A DNA stretch of 64,000 nucleotides. Source: Lepas anatifera. Taxonomy: Eukaryota > Arthropoda > Thecostraca > Lepadidae. Position 1 is the first letter of the stretch; each line of letters opens with the position of its first letter. The notes under the pieces were generated by a model that saw nothing but the letters and a program-made list of their open reading frames with translations, made no database searches and was not told the origin of the DNA. The DNA is taken from NCBI GenBank assembly GCA_034440635.1, contig JAOTON010000772.1:31001-95000 (forward strand), in the 5' to 3' direction. This document shows, piece after piece, positions 12,464-23,199 of this stretch. The position numbers were made by a program, and so were the translations under genes.

Positions 12464-13261
12464 GGATCATCTGAGCTCTACACCAGCCGACCTGGGGTCC
12501 CTGAGCTGAACTAGGCCGCCAAAGCTAGTTTGGGCTCTAAATTAATATGAGGCCCCTCAGCTGAACTGAGCAGTCCATGAGCTGGTCTGGGGACCCCTGC
12601 ACAGTCATAGGACCCGCTGAGCTAAGCTGGGGGCCATGAGCTTGAGTTGGTCCATTGAGCTGTTCTGAGACCCTATAACAGTCAACTTGGGGGCCCCTGA
12701 GCTGTGCTGGGCCCCACAGATAATTCGAGCCCTAAGCTAAGCTGAGGCCCCCGGTGCTTATATGAGGCCTCTGAGCTTGTCTGGAGCCCTTGCACAGTTC
12801 TAGCGTCCCGGAGCTAAGCTGAGGGCCGATACCTTGAGTGGCCCATTGAGCTGGTTTGATACCCTATATCAGCCGACCTGGGCCCCTGAGCTGAGCTTGT
12901 CTCCCACAGCTAATATGTGGCCCCTGTGCTGAACTGGGGTCCCCAGCTGGTCTAGCCCCCTTGAACTCTGCTAGGGTCACTGAGCTGGGATCCGTAGGAA
13001 GTGGGATCCCTAGGTGGGATCACTGTTCTGAGACCCTATATAAGCCAACCTGGGGGTCCGTGAGCTGAGCCGGGCCCCTAAGCTAGCCTGGCTTCCTGAG
13101 ATAATCTGGGGCGCCCTGTTCGGAGCTATTTAGGGCCCTGTGCTTATGTGGGGTCCCTAAATAAGGTGGTCCCATGAGCCGGTCCCTTAGCCCATGAGCA
13201 GGTTTGTGGCCCCCAGAGCTGACTGATTTAGTTCCTGAGTCATGGTTTGGGCACTGGGGGC
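12464..13261. repeat. Degenerate satellite of ctgagctg/ggcccc units
   Basis: Irregular units of about 20-40 bp carrying cctgagctgaactggg or ggggcccctgagctg. The same family makes up 55,756-56,480 and 56,650-56,750. Units are highly diverged. Confidence 0.75.
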
Positions 13262-14459
13262 CTCTATGATGACTTGGCGGCTTCTGAGCGGCATAGGCAT
13301 AGGAAACAGGAGAGTGGCGGGCCAGGGGAGCCACTGGCCCTCCACTGTTCTGTGGTGGACCGCTGCAACGCATGTACAAATATCAGCAACTGCAATATAA
13401 AACAAGAAACCCGGGCGGGCACGACAGCTTGTCTGGGAAAGTTCCAATTTTGGCGTATGCCCTCTGCAAACCCCTGGACCAAAAGCGCTTCATGAAAAAG
13501 GCCAAGGCACCTACTACCCAGATGGCACCCGAGTGCTCCCAGAAGGACCCCGAAAACTGGACCCAATCAAACTCTAGCCCAGACCGCTCCCAACACAGAG
13601 CACTAATTCGGACACGCAACCCGCACCACAAGCCGAGCAGCAGGCGTCCCTTGGTCATCAACGGGCGTGAAGAGCCGCCTATAGGCCGTCTTACACTACG
13701 AAGTGAAAAATATCACCACAGAGCTATTCGAGGCGAGGGAACTGTTGGAAAAGACGTAACTAACAAGTAATGTACGGAAATACCTAGTGTAGGCCGGTGT
13801 GTATGCGTGTATTATTGACATCAAATGAACAGTTTTAAAACTGCTCATAATTATGGGCCCCTTGGGTGGGGACCCCCTTGAGGTGAGCCCCTCTGGGATT
13901 GTCCCCCCCACTTTTCAACCAGTTCCTACGCCCCTGACTCAACATATATAGTCCACACCACCACCCAACTCTCTCCCGACGGACCACCATGACCTGCAAG
14001 TCGGTGCACCAGAAAAATAACTTGCACGCATTCACCGCCACTCCACCCTCACTCGTAGCATGATGGATGACAGCAGCGTAATTATCGCCAGCCGTAATAA
14101 CAAACGGTAACGCACCCTGCTGCAGGCCATCTTAACACGAGGAAAGCGGGTCTGGCGTCAACGTGCAATGGAGGGGTCTTACAATGCCCCCTCAGATCTA
14201 AAAAAACAAGAGGGTTAGAACAACGCCCATTTAGGGTGTGTGGGGGCGATAGTGATCTACATCATAGCTAAGTCTCATTGACCTAGGTCAATATCTTCAA
14301 GGTCAGGAGAGATCGTATCCAACACTAAACACTATCTTGTTCTTGGTTCAGACATATATATGTTGTACATTTCATCACGGTGGGATTAATAGTGTCTGAA
14401 TTATAGCGTGGGTGAGAAATCTGCTCATCCCTTTCTCATACACGAGTACGCGAGCGTTT
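13262..14459. other. GC-rich stretch; unrecognised open frames; one hAT-like end
   Basis: A 132-codon plus-strand frame (13372-13770) overlaps open frames on the other strand and resembles no family I know. Reading the minus strand from 13936, CAGGGGCGTAGGAACTGG looks like an hAT-type terminus (compare 55,559), but no partner end or target duplication was found. Confidence 0.3.
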
Positions 14460-14589
14460 TAACTTAGAATGTTTTCACATCCTAAGGAGAAACGTCTTAC
14501 AACATCCTATTAGGATGTCGCAACAGTTGTAATAGGATGTCCTATTAAGATGTCTTAACATCCTAAGTTAAAATGTCTAAACATCCTAA
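14460..14589. repeat. Cluster of inverted taggatgt/acatccta motifs
   Basis: At least seven copies of acatccta or its complement taggatgt in alternating orientation, including the near-perfect palindrome acatcctattaggatgt. The cluster could fold into several alternative hairpins. Confidence 0.6.
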
Positions 14590-15836
14590 CCTTCACGTCT
14601 TAACATACAACTCCCTGCACACCAGGTTTGGACCTGTTCAGATCAGCAAAAACTGCGTTATGACGTAATAAGAGACGGCGGTTTGATGATTTGATATGTC
14701 CCTGCTTTTGAACGTGCCACGGGCTTTGCCAGTACCCCTCACACCCCCGATGTGCCCAGTCAGTAATTGAATTGACAAGGCTATGATATGGTGAAGACCC
14801 AGTCAAGGTAGGTTGCACTCTTTCGGAGTTAATAAGCTTTTCATTAGCGCGATGGTCGGGCCGAGTATGTAAAATTGCTTCCATATCTAGAAAAACACCT
14901 CGCGGGCGCTACGCACCAGCGAGGTCTGTGATGGTTCTATTTAGATGATAATGACATCACCATCAGAATAAAGTGATAAGGTCTAGATGGGTTGGTTGTG
15001 TGTGCCAGGCGGCAGTCGCCAAACTCAGTGCATGAAACAACCACATAATAGTAACCATAAATCAAAAATATTACTGCATCTTGGCAGTGATCTCAACTAC
15101 CAAACGGAGTTTGCCAACGGCCGCCTGGCACAAACCTTGCAGGAATGTCGTGCTTCTATCACATTCCTGTTGAAATAAAAGCAAAGAGCGTTGTTGCTCT
15201 TTCCAGTCAGGTCTCGGCCAGCCGTGCAAAAAAACCGTGTTGTACAAATTTGTTTCCGGCACGGCTAGATTTGAATACATAAAAAAGCATTATGAACTAC
15301 CGTTCAGAAACATCTTGAGCAAAAATTACATCACGCGACCGCTTGTGTTTAAAATATTAGCCGAGATGTAGCAGCACCTATTATGTAACTGAGAAATTCT
15401 ACATTTGGAAACTATTCATGAATATTCGATCACTTTTTAATACTCATACTATCATATTCACGCATATTCATATCACTGGGTGTAATACGAAATGTCTAAT
15501 CATGTATTTTGTGATATTATACACCGATACAAAGATAACGATCCAAACCTAATTCGAAAAATTGATTTGTTCACGAAGAAACTTATCAACGTCAGGGAAG
15601 CTATCATGTTCGAAATATTCAATAATCACCACATTTGGGGCTTCGATCTTCGACCTGGATTATTACCACGTGGGTGGAGTCCAGCCTGATGTTGAACATA
15701 TAGGGTGGAGGGGGAGACCTAACATAACGAACATCCTGGCGTCCACTGCAATCGCAGTCGACGTATATACGTACTCGCACGTAATGTAACACAATAGGTA
15801 CATTGCGCTTGAGAATATCTCGTAATTTTACCTTGA
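14590..15836. other. rdgC intron sequence, nothing recognised
   Basis: Short frames on both strands; none has known motifs. Confidence 0.4.
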
Positions 15837-16685
15837 TTAAGATGCACATTGACGGGGGTCTGAGCCACCTTCGCTTTGACGAGGGGGCGGGTACCCGCCC
15901 CCCTAAGATCTCGAAAACCACGGTAGGTAGCGAAAAACAGTAAACGGCGTTGGGTAGCCCATCCACTTCTCCATCGAAAATATTTGAACCATTTTTTGTC
16001 AGGTCACATTTAAGATCACGAGAGGTCAAAACATGCTGTAATAGGGATAACATGTAAATTTGGTTTTTCGGCCATTTCATCTGAACAAGTGAAGATAAAG
16101 CAAAACGACTTAAACTGTATGAATCCTCACAGCAAGCCGAATCTAATGATATATAATTTGACCTTGCTAGGTCAAATCAAGGATTTGACCTGACCTGAGG
16201 TCAGGTTAGGGTCAAATTATATAAAATGCATATCATTAGAACGGCAAAGCCATGGCGAGTCCAATGCAGCTAAAATAAACGCTCTATCACTATTCGTTAC
16301 TGAGTTATACAGTAAAAATAATTTTTCCCATGTATTTCCAATGGAGAGGTCATGCCTCGTACCTGACCTTAGGTCATCGATATCAAAAATAACGGAACAT
16401 ATTTTAGAGAACTCGGCTGGCCAATTATGTGATATGAGTTTCAAGCGGATAAGTTCACCCTGCTCCGACTTATGCTATCTTAAACTTTTTTTGAGGTCAG
16501 GTCACTTGACCTGTACTGGTGACCTGACCTGAGATGACCTAACCTTAAAATTTTCAAAGAAGTTGTAAAAATGATGAGGGAAAAGGTATGCCAAGTACGG
16601 CGGCGCTACGCGCCGCCGTTTTTCTGCCATATCCAACAAACCCGAGGGGGGGCAGGTACCCGCCCCCCGTCAATGCGCGTGTTAA
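15837..16685 (+). mobile_element. TTAA-type element, family B (complete)
   Basis: TTAA at 15837-15840 and 16682-16685. Left end gcacattgacgggggtctg; right end cccccgtcaatgcgcgtg, its inverted partner. The interior has GGTCA clusters, including tgacctgacctgaggtcagg, and a cggcggcgctacgcgccgccg hairpin near the right end. No reading frame. 849 bp including both TTAA. Confidence 0.9.
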
Positions 16686-16689
16686 CGCC

Positions 16690-16880
16690 AAAAGGGGCCG
16701 GGTGGCCTAGTGGTTTTATTGCCTGCATCCAGACTGGGGTCACATGGATTCGCGTGGGTTCGATTCCCACGGCGGGAACCGGCCTTCTGTGCCCTATCTG
16801 GCCCGGTGGAAAGGTCGCTTAAACATCCACGCCAATGCTCCCTGTAATTGGGAAAGTGTGCCCCTTGGGAGTGTCCCTAG
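16690..16880 (+). mobile_element. tRNA-derived SINE head
   Basis: Box A gtggcctagtgg (16702-16713) and a perfect box B ggttcgattcc (16757-16767) inside a good T-arm (cgtgg/ccacg). The 55-nt spacing suggests a Ser/Leu-type long variable arm. The acceptor stem does not pair, so it is not an intact tRNA gene. It starts within 5-10 bp of the right TTAA of a family-B element. The 3' limit is uncertain. Confidence 0.6.
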
Positions 16881-17320
16881 TGGATAAGCAAAACAGAAAC
16901 AAGGGAAATTAACCTCGCTTCTCGCATTACTTAGATGGACCACATACCTGCATGGCATATGAATCGAAGACCAAAATATTTTGATGGCTACGGTGGCTAT
17001 ATTATTAAGCTATTAAGCTATCCGCAATTTACCAGCTATTCTATTCTAAACCAGTCGGAGCGGTGAAAATAGACACGAGAAGCAAAAATCGTGTTCTTTT
17101 TGCCTCACCTGAAATGTGACGGGATGACCCAGAGTTGTCAATATGGCAATAATTATGACATTTCGTGACAAGCAACTCGATAGTTTTTACCATGAAGCTC
17201 TACGTCTATAAAATTCCGAAGGAGGGGGGACAGCAAACCCCTTGCGGGGGCGAAGGTGGAAAAATCCAAATTAGTGCAGGGATTAAGCTGCGGGAGGCCT
17301 GCTGCGCGCTGCAAGCTCAC
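16881..17320. other. rdgC intron sequence, nothing recognised
   Basis: Downstream side of the EF-hand-1 exon; no feature seen. Confidence 0.4.
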
Positions 17321-17487
17321 CGTGTTCTCAGCCGGATCGTGAGGGGACTCGGAGAACGTCTCCAAGTAGCGGAGTTGTCCGTCGGCCGATGTCAGTGGCA
17401 CGATCTTCTCGCGCAGCGTCCGCCACGGAATGCTGGCCGAGCAGTGCTGTTCCATCACCTTCACCCAGTCGGACGGCGTCACCAGAC
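17321..17487 (-). CDS. rdgC: rdgC exon, EF-hand 1 and linker
   Basis: Two bases complete the split Gly; then visible residues 465-519: LVTPSDWVKVMEQ, SIPWRTLREKIVP, LRYLETFSESPHDPAENT. It matches the family blocks (PPEF2: LITLSDWAAAVE ... GLPWRMLRPQL). The EF-1 loop has Arg, Thr and Asp at positions 3, 5 and 12, so it probably does not bind calcium canonically, as is usual for this hand in PPEF. The acceptor ttggcggtag is pyrimidine-poor, and an hAT MITE sits just upstream of it. The donor is ACG|GTGAGC. Confidence 0.94.
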
Positions 17488-17516
17488 CTACCGCCAACAC
17501 ACGTGATGCCAGGTCA

Positions 17517-17667
17517 CAGAGCGGATCCAGGAAAACATTTCGGGGGGAGGGGGCTAGGGGCTTAAGCCTCCCTGCCATTGCCTCGGAACAGCCTCCGGTT
17601 AAGTGCTGACTGTACTGTGGGTACTCTGGGGGCTTGAGCCTTCCTGGCCCCCTTGAACCCGTCACTG
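17517..17667 (+). mobile_element. hAT-type MITE, family F (complete, next to a splice acceptor)
   Basis: Starts CAGAGCGGATCCAGGAAAAC and ends ccttgaacccgtcactg, imperfect inverted partners. It is flanked by a perfect 8-bp duplication ccaggtca (17509-17516 and 17668-17675). The duplication begins about 20 bp upstream of the acceptor AG (17488-17489) of the EF-hand-1 exon. Confidence 0.88.
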
Positions 17668-17818
17668 CCAGGTCAGCTGGGGTCACGGATCGGGGTCTCC
17701 TACCGAAGGAATTTCAGTCATCTGTTAACCGCACCAAATACACCAGTGGGTATGTAGACCCAAAATAGACTGTAGACTTGCATATACGGTGGGTACTTTG
17801 ATTGCAGTGCTTAGGAGG

Positions 17819-18734
17819 ACCGGGGCAAAACGGACTTTGGGGCAAAACGGATTTTAGCTATTTCGGTATGTTAATGGTGATTACATCTAGATTTTAGAAG
17901 ATGAACGACTGCTTTAGACAAAGGACGTCAGAATATAGCGTGTATATCGTCAGTTAGCGGAATCATTTCGGCGCGGGTCGGCTGGAGAGGATTTTCCTGT
18001 AAGTATTACGTTATTTACAAGTTTTAAATCTTCGTTTTTTCAAGTGCCAAACTGAGTTCAGTTCTGAAGGTGATATGTCTGAATAAGTGGCAGTGTAGGC
18101 CTATGGTAAGAGAAATTTCAAATCTCAGAACCTGCTATTTTTCCGACACGTAAAAACTTTATCGGAGTAGCTGTGGGGGCAAAATGGACCAATGGTGTAA
18201 AATGGTCTGATGGTCCGATTTACTCCAATCACTTAGGATAATGTGCTTTGTAGTTTGTTATTGTGGTAAGGTAAAAAAACAGCAAGAAAACAAGGCAGGG
18301 GTAGGTCCAGGCTGGTTGGCAGTATTGTGTCAAGATGAAAGCAGGTTAAAATTTTCACTGAGTTCATAGATGTCGACGCTTAAAAGAAAATATGATATTT
18401 GTTGCCATATTACCCAGGCCGCCAGGGATGTGGATTTATATATATATTTGGGGGTGCCCGGGCAAAGTACAATGACAGCAGAACATACTGTCCGTTTTGT
18501 TCCTTCTTGAAAACCATTATGCCCCAGGGTTGGGGCAAAACGGACAAAAACATTAGCTTATATATTTTACTGTCATCTTTTTCCAAATTACTTACAAAAT
18601 TACAAATTAGTTGATACTCTTATATTGGAGACACAACTCATCAGGCTACCTCAGGGTGTATAGCTCAAAATTTTCGGCTCGCTATTGAGCTTGCTATGTT
18701 AGAAAAACACTTAGGGTGTCCGTTTTGCCCCGGT
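17819..18734. mobile_element. DNA transposon with ACCGGGGCAAAACGGAC inverted ends
   Basis: The left end ACCGGGGCAAAACGGAC and the right end gtccgttttgccccggt are perfect inverted partners. Further copies of ggggcaaaacgga lie just inside each end. No target duplication that I can assign and no transposase frame. 916 bp; superfamily unknown. Confidence 0.75.
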
Positions 18735-19037
18735 CTTCACTACAGTAACAGTTGCTATTAAAAAGCATGCCTCACAGCACGCCCAGATCTATAAAGGGAA
18801 CAAGGCACACAACACATTCTATGACACTGAATATAAACTTATTTGAAATTTCAACCGAAAGAATTCCAAGTCGCGTTCATATCCACCACCCGAGTAATTG
18901 AAACCGAGCCTATAGGATCGCTAGGATCATAACGACAGCTTGCACTAGCTCCTTTAATTACATTCAAGCCTGGTGCGTGTAAGTACACATGATTTCCCCT
19001 AAACCTATACCTACCACCTTTCGACGCATATCGTCTC
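18735..19037. other. rdgC intron sequence, nothing recognised
   Basis: Short gap between two inverted-repeat elements. Confidence 0.35.
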
Positions 19038-19495
19038 CCTTAAATGTAATGTGGCACCTTGGTCGAATCCAGGAATTTAGTGTAATTAGGGGCATTTTTA
19101 GCTCAAAATCATGAAAACATCCATGATTTCTCTGAAAAATTTATAATGAGCTCAATATTTTGATTTTTAAAATCCTCCTCTAGGGTGAAAAATAAGCATC
19201 TGCCTGTGGGTGACGTCATGATCTGGCAACTACTACCATATTCAATAGACTTAGGGCTTCAATTGGCTGATTATTCACCGTGACGTCAGCGCTGCCGCCA
19301 CACCAACAGCTGACAACTGTGGCCGCCTGGCTTGGGAAGATTTGGGGTACATTTCAGGTAGGTTTTTAGCTTTTCTCCGCGGAAATTTTGAGCTTCAAGA
19401 CAAATGATACATAGAGTACCCGGTTTTCCGGCATGCTTTACACTTTGGCTATCTCAGTTAAAATCACGATATGAAGGTGCCACATGCCCTTTAAA
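19038..19495. mobile_element. Putative MITE with tgtggcacctt inverted ends
   Basis: The left ccttaaatgtaatgtggcaccttg pairs with the right gaaggtgccacatgccctttaaag. An inner pair, agctcaaaatc and attttgagctt, continues the inverted repeat. It contains two TGACGTCA palindromes at 19211-19218 and 19281-19288. No clear target duplication. Confidence 0.5.
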
Positions 19496-20110
19496 GCCAA
19501 TGCGTCGACGAGCTTACAAAAATTGTTTGAATATCGTCCGAAGCATCTGCCACACTGTGCAGTCGATTATAAAGTTTCCATCCCAGTAACCGTAGCGTAT
19601 CTGCGCTCATCTGGAACCCAAACTTCAATGGGGCCATCACCGCCAGCACCAACTCCGTTCAAATCAGGCTCTGATGATCTGTAGCACCAACTCTGCCGCG
19701 GCTGACAACCAACTTGCCGACAACGAGCCAACTTTTGGTGCACCACACAATCCCCTTGAAGAGGTGGCCTGGGGATGTCTGACTCGGCTAACTTTGGGCC
19801 TAGCTGGGTGTATGAACGAACATTTGGTTGAACGTGAGAGATGTATTGGAGCGCTGCGCCATCGGTATGTGTTTTACGACTCCTTTGGGAGTACTTGTCG
19901 AGTTGGGGATACTTTGACATTAGACTTATCGCCTGCTAGAGACTCGCTTACATGTTAGTCATGTTATTTTCTAAGTAAAGGAAAAATAGAATTGGGAAGT
20001 AAAAGAAGCAGTGTTAACCCTCGGATGTGCAAATTCTATCTATTTACAACTGTATGCGTGGAAGTGGAAAGGAAAACGCTGTCCAGACACCACGCGTTTC
20101 AATGAAGCAA

Positions 20111-20113
<3 letters not shown>
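19496..20113. other. rdgC intron sequence, nothing recognised
   Basis: Overlapping short frames on both strands around 19,570-19,960; none recognisable. Confidence 0.35.
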
Positions 20114-20180
<67 letters not shown>

Positions 20181-20184
20181 ATAT
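20114..20184. repeat. (TA)n microsatellite
   Basis: About 70 bp of almost pure TA, with one slip (tattat). Confidence 0.97.
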
Positions 20185-20803
20185 TTTAATGAATTAGGAG
20201 TTATTTTCAGACAACAATAAAAATATTTTTTTATTTTCATGTGACATGCATTTATCGTTCTAGACATGCGAATTTTAAAGACTCGTTCGAATGGAAACTG
20301 GTGCCCAACGAACATAGAGATTGTCACGGAGATATAATTTGTTAATTTTGTATTGAGTATAATCAGCAACCGGCACGACACCCAATTATAGCTGAAGTCA
20401 AACGAATAAAACATTATATGTCCACTTTACATAAAATACGGCATAAGCAAATCAAACCCAAAACTTCTAACGAAAAATAATTGTGCTGTGTTCAGTTCCA
20501 AATATTTCAATATAATAACTCAGCACCCAGCATCCGTTTGCACACCAGTGAAGAGGAGAATTCTACACGAGATATAATACTTCAAAATTCAAGTTGGGCT
20601 CCAATCCAATAAAATGAGAACATGCATAAAGTCAAAGGTAGGCGAAATTCGTTGACTCTTTTATTGATTATATCCATGCTAATGCAAATTCGGCTTTTGG
20701 GAAGGAAGTCTCGCTAAGTTTTCAGTGGCCTAGGTTCCATTGGCAAAAAAGACAATCTGGTTCGGACTGCCGATCAGGCTACACCTTGGAATTATTGACT
20801 CCA
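20185..20803. other. rdgC intron sequence, nothing recognised
   Basis: AT-rich, between the TA tract and a family-B element. Confidence 0.35.
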
Positions 20804-21596
20804 TTAACACGCGCATCGACGAGTGTCTGAGCCACCTTCGCTTTGACGGGGAGGGGCGGGTACCCAGCCCCCTAAGATCTCGAAAACCACGCAATTTAAA
20901 CTGTTTTTTGTCAGGTCAAATTTAAGGTTACTAGAGGTCAAAACATACCGTCATAGTGATACCATGTAAATGAAGGTTTTCGGTCATTACATCTGAACAA
21001 ATTAAGATAGAGCAAAACAATTTGAGCTTCATTAATCCTCGCAGCAAGCCGAACCGAATTATATCTAATATGACCTTGCTAGGTCAAATCAAGGATTTGA
21101 CCTGACCTGAGGTCATATCAAGGTCAAATTACGTACCATGCAAATCATTAAAACCGCGAAGACAAGGCAAATCTAATGCAGTTAAAATAAACGCTCTAAC
21201 ACCATCTGTTACTAAGTTATTCAGTTAAAACCATTTTTTCACGTATTTACAATGGAGAGGTCATGGTTCGTACCTGACCTTAGGTCATCGATATAAAAAA
21301 TACCGGACCATATTTAGAGAACTCGGTGGGGCCATTATGTGATGAGTTTCAATCGGATAAGTTCACCCTGTTCTGGCTTATGCTATCTTAAACGTTTTGA
21401 GGTTAGGCCACTTGACCTAGACTGGTGACCTGACCTGAGATGAACTAACCCTAAAATTTTGAGAAAAAAGTTGTAAAAATGATGAGAAAAAAGGTATGCT
21501 AAGTACGTCGGCGCTACGGGTCGCTGTTTTTATACTATTTCCGAAAAAAACCGAGGGGGGCGGGTACCCGCCCCTCCCCGTCAATGCACGGGTTAA
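20804..21596 (+). mobile_element. TTAA-type element, family B (complete)
   Basis: TTAA at 20804-20807 and 21593-21596. Left end cacgcgcatcgacgagtgtc; right end ccccgtcaatgcacggg. It lacks about 60 bp present in the 15.8-kb copy, just after the ctcgaaaaccacg block; otherwise it has the same order of GGTCA clusters. Confidence 0.88.
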
Positions 21597-22134
21597 GTGT
21601 CATTTTCGCAACACTATAGCACGGTCAGTGCTTAAGTACTGGAGAATATTACATGTTTGGCTCAATGACTCCACGATGCATCCTAATCGGCTCTCCAATC
21701 TAGGTCGCATTTTGGCCATGGAAAGTTAGTCATTCTCAGAGACCCCGACCAAACAAGCAATGCCCCAATTTGGCGGGGGAATTTGGAAGCCAACATTTAA
21801 CATCCCACGAATCACTGGGACGGCTGCCCCGCTCAGGTCACCCTCCCCCAGTCAGTTACCAGCCGCCCTCCGTCGGGTAAGTATTGCGCACTAGAGCGGT
21901 TCAGGGGAACCGATCCTAAGCCTTCTCCAATTCACTGCCAACGCCTGTTTCGGAGCAAAGGGCCGGAGCTCAGCTCCCTTCCAAGTAAGCTGCCAAGGCG
22001 GCTGTGAATTGCCCTTTCCGAAGACCAGTTATTCTCTGTGAACCCAAGAGTGGTTCGCCGTAATGGAATGTGGTCAGTGATGTGAAGCACTGGTCGCACG
22101 ACACAGCTTTTCAGCGACCAGCTGGTGTACAAAC
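21597..22134. other. rdgC intron sequence, nothing recognised
   Basis: Lies between a family-B element and the donor of the 22.1-kb exon. Confidence 0.35.
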
Positions 22135-22285
22135 CTGTCTGACGCGGGTCTCGCTTCTGGAACTCTTGGGTTAACCTCGGCCTGGACGCCTGGATTTTCA
22201 CCTGGAGCTCCCTCAGGGCCGAGGCTTCCAGCGCACCCACCCGCTGCCGCATACTGATGTACTTGACTTTGGTCTGCGCAGTGAA
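22135..22285 (-). CDS. rdgC: rdgC exon, helix after the catalytic core and start of EF-hand 1
   Basis: Encodes visible residues 414-463: FTAQTKVKYISMRQRVGALE, ALRELQVKI, EFQKRDPRQT, plus one base. It matches the family block (PPEF2: LTMRQRISRVEESALRALREKL). The last residues begin the first, degenerate EF-hand loop, completed in the next exon (DPRQT|GLVTPSD). The acceptor is gatcttccag and the donor G|GTTTGT, phase 1. Confidence 0.96.
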
Positions 22286-22807
22286 CTGGAAGATCAGACC
22301 CCGGCTCAGTGTCAAGTACATGAATTTTTTAACAATTCAGGGTCTTGGAATTACTTTTCTGCAAAATGGAAGTGAGTCAAAAATCCTAAATGAGGCCAGC
22401 ATCAATTGCCTCCAAGACGTGCTCAAAATTTATCATCAATAATATTTCAAGTCCATACGCTGCAGGTTCTACAGTTTCCTCCACACATTTCCACTAATTT
22501 TTGCTTAAAAAAGGTTTGGAGCTGGGAAAGATTCTAAAAAAATTCTTCTCAATGACCTGCCCATAAGAACGGAATAAGATTATGACTTGGACCGGAATGT
22601 TTTTTTCATAATTATAACATTCGTCCGCCACCACTCTCTTTTAACTGGCCTTGCAAAAATGAAATTATCCTTTATATTGAATCAATTAGTCAAAGCAAGT
22701 TGACTTATTTACAACGTTTTTCGGAGACTGCTGAACCCCACATGAGTGAGAGGCGCTTGACATTGTTATTGAAGCATTTCATACAATGATAACTTGCGAC
22801 GTATGGA
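22286..22807. other. rdgC intron sequence, nothing recognised
   Basis: AT-rich intron upstream of the 22.1-kb exon. Confidence 0.35.
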
Positions 22808-22976
22808 CGTTGTACTTCGTACAACATATCTTGAACCGTTATCTAAGTTTTGTACAACATATCTTGAATCGCTATGTTTCGTACAGCATATCTTGAACCG
22901 CTATCAATATTTCGTACAACATATCTTGAACCGCTATGTTTCGTACAGCGATCTTGAACCGTTATGTCTCGTGCAC
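22808..22976. repeat. Minisatellite of ~30-37 bp units (acatatcttgaaccgctat)
   Basis: About five units of gtacaacatatcttgaaccg followed by a variable ctatgtttc-type spacer, within the 812-bp intron. The last unit is shortened. Confidence 0.85.
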
Positions 22977-23097
22977 CATACCGCGTACCGACGTCATTTA
23001 AGGACCCTAGCACACATCACACCATACTACCAGCCTTCCTTTCATTGAGCTGCCCACCCCGCGGTACATTAGGCACACGTGAGCTGGGTAACCTCAC

Positions 23098-23199
23098 CTG
23101 CACGAAGTGGGGGGTGAGCTCGGTCCCCTGCAGCACCACGTAAGCTCCGCGGTTGGAGCCAGGCCCGTAGTAGTTGGAGGCGGAGAACACTGTCAGGCA
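23098..23199 (-). CDS. rdgC: rdgC catalytic exon (FSASNYY)
   Basis: Encodes visible residues 380-413: [20 protein letters not shown], then TPHFVQ. This is the last conserved PPP block, SAxNY, whose Tyr shapes the active site. Family members have VLTIFSASNYY; here the first residue is Cys instead of Val. It has 34 codons, phase 0 at both ends, acceptor gtgtcggcag and donor CAG|GTGAGG. The acceptor has a weak pyrimidine tract. Confidence 0.96.

Noticed and set aside
13372..13770. 132-codon plus-strand frame
   Set aside because: GC-rich region with open frames on both strands and no recognisable motif or splice context.
13800..13936. Complete hAT MITE ending at 13,936
   Set aside because: Only one terminus (CAGGGGCGTAGG) is visible; no partner end or 8-bp duplication found.
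20804..21596. Interpreting family B as part of an LTR or viral element
   Set aside because: TTAA ends, inverted termini and absence of any polymerase-like frame point to a DNA transposon derivative.
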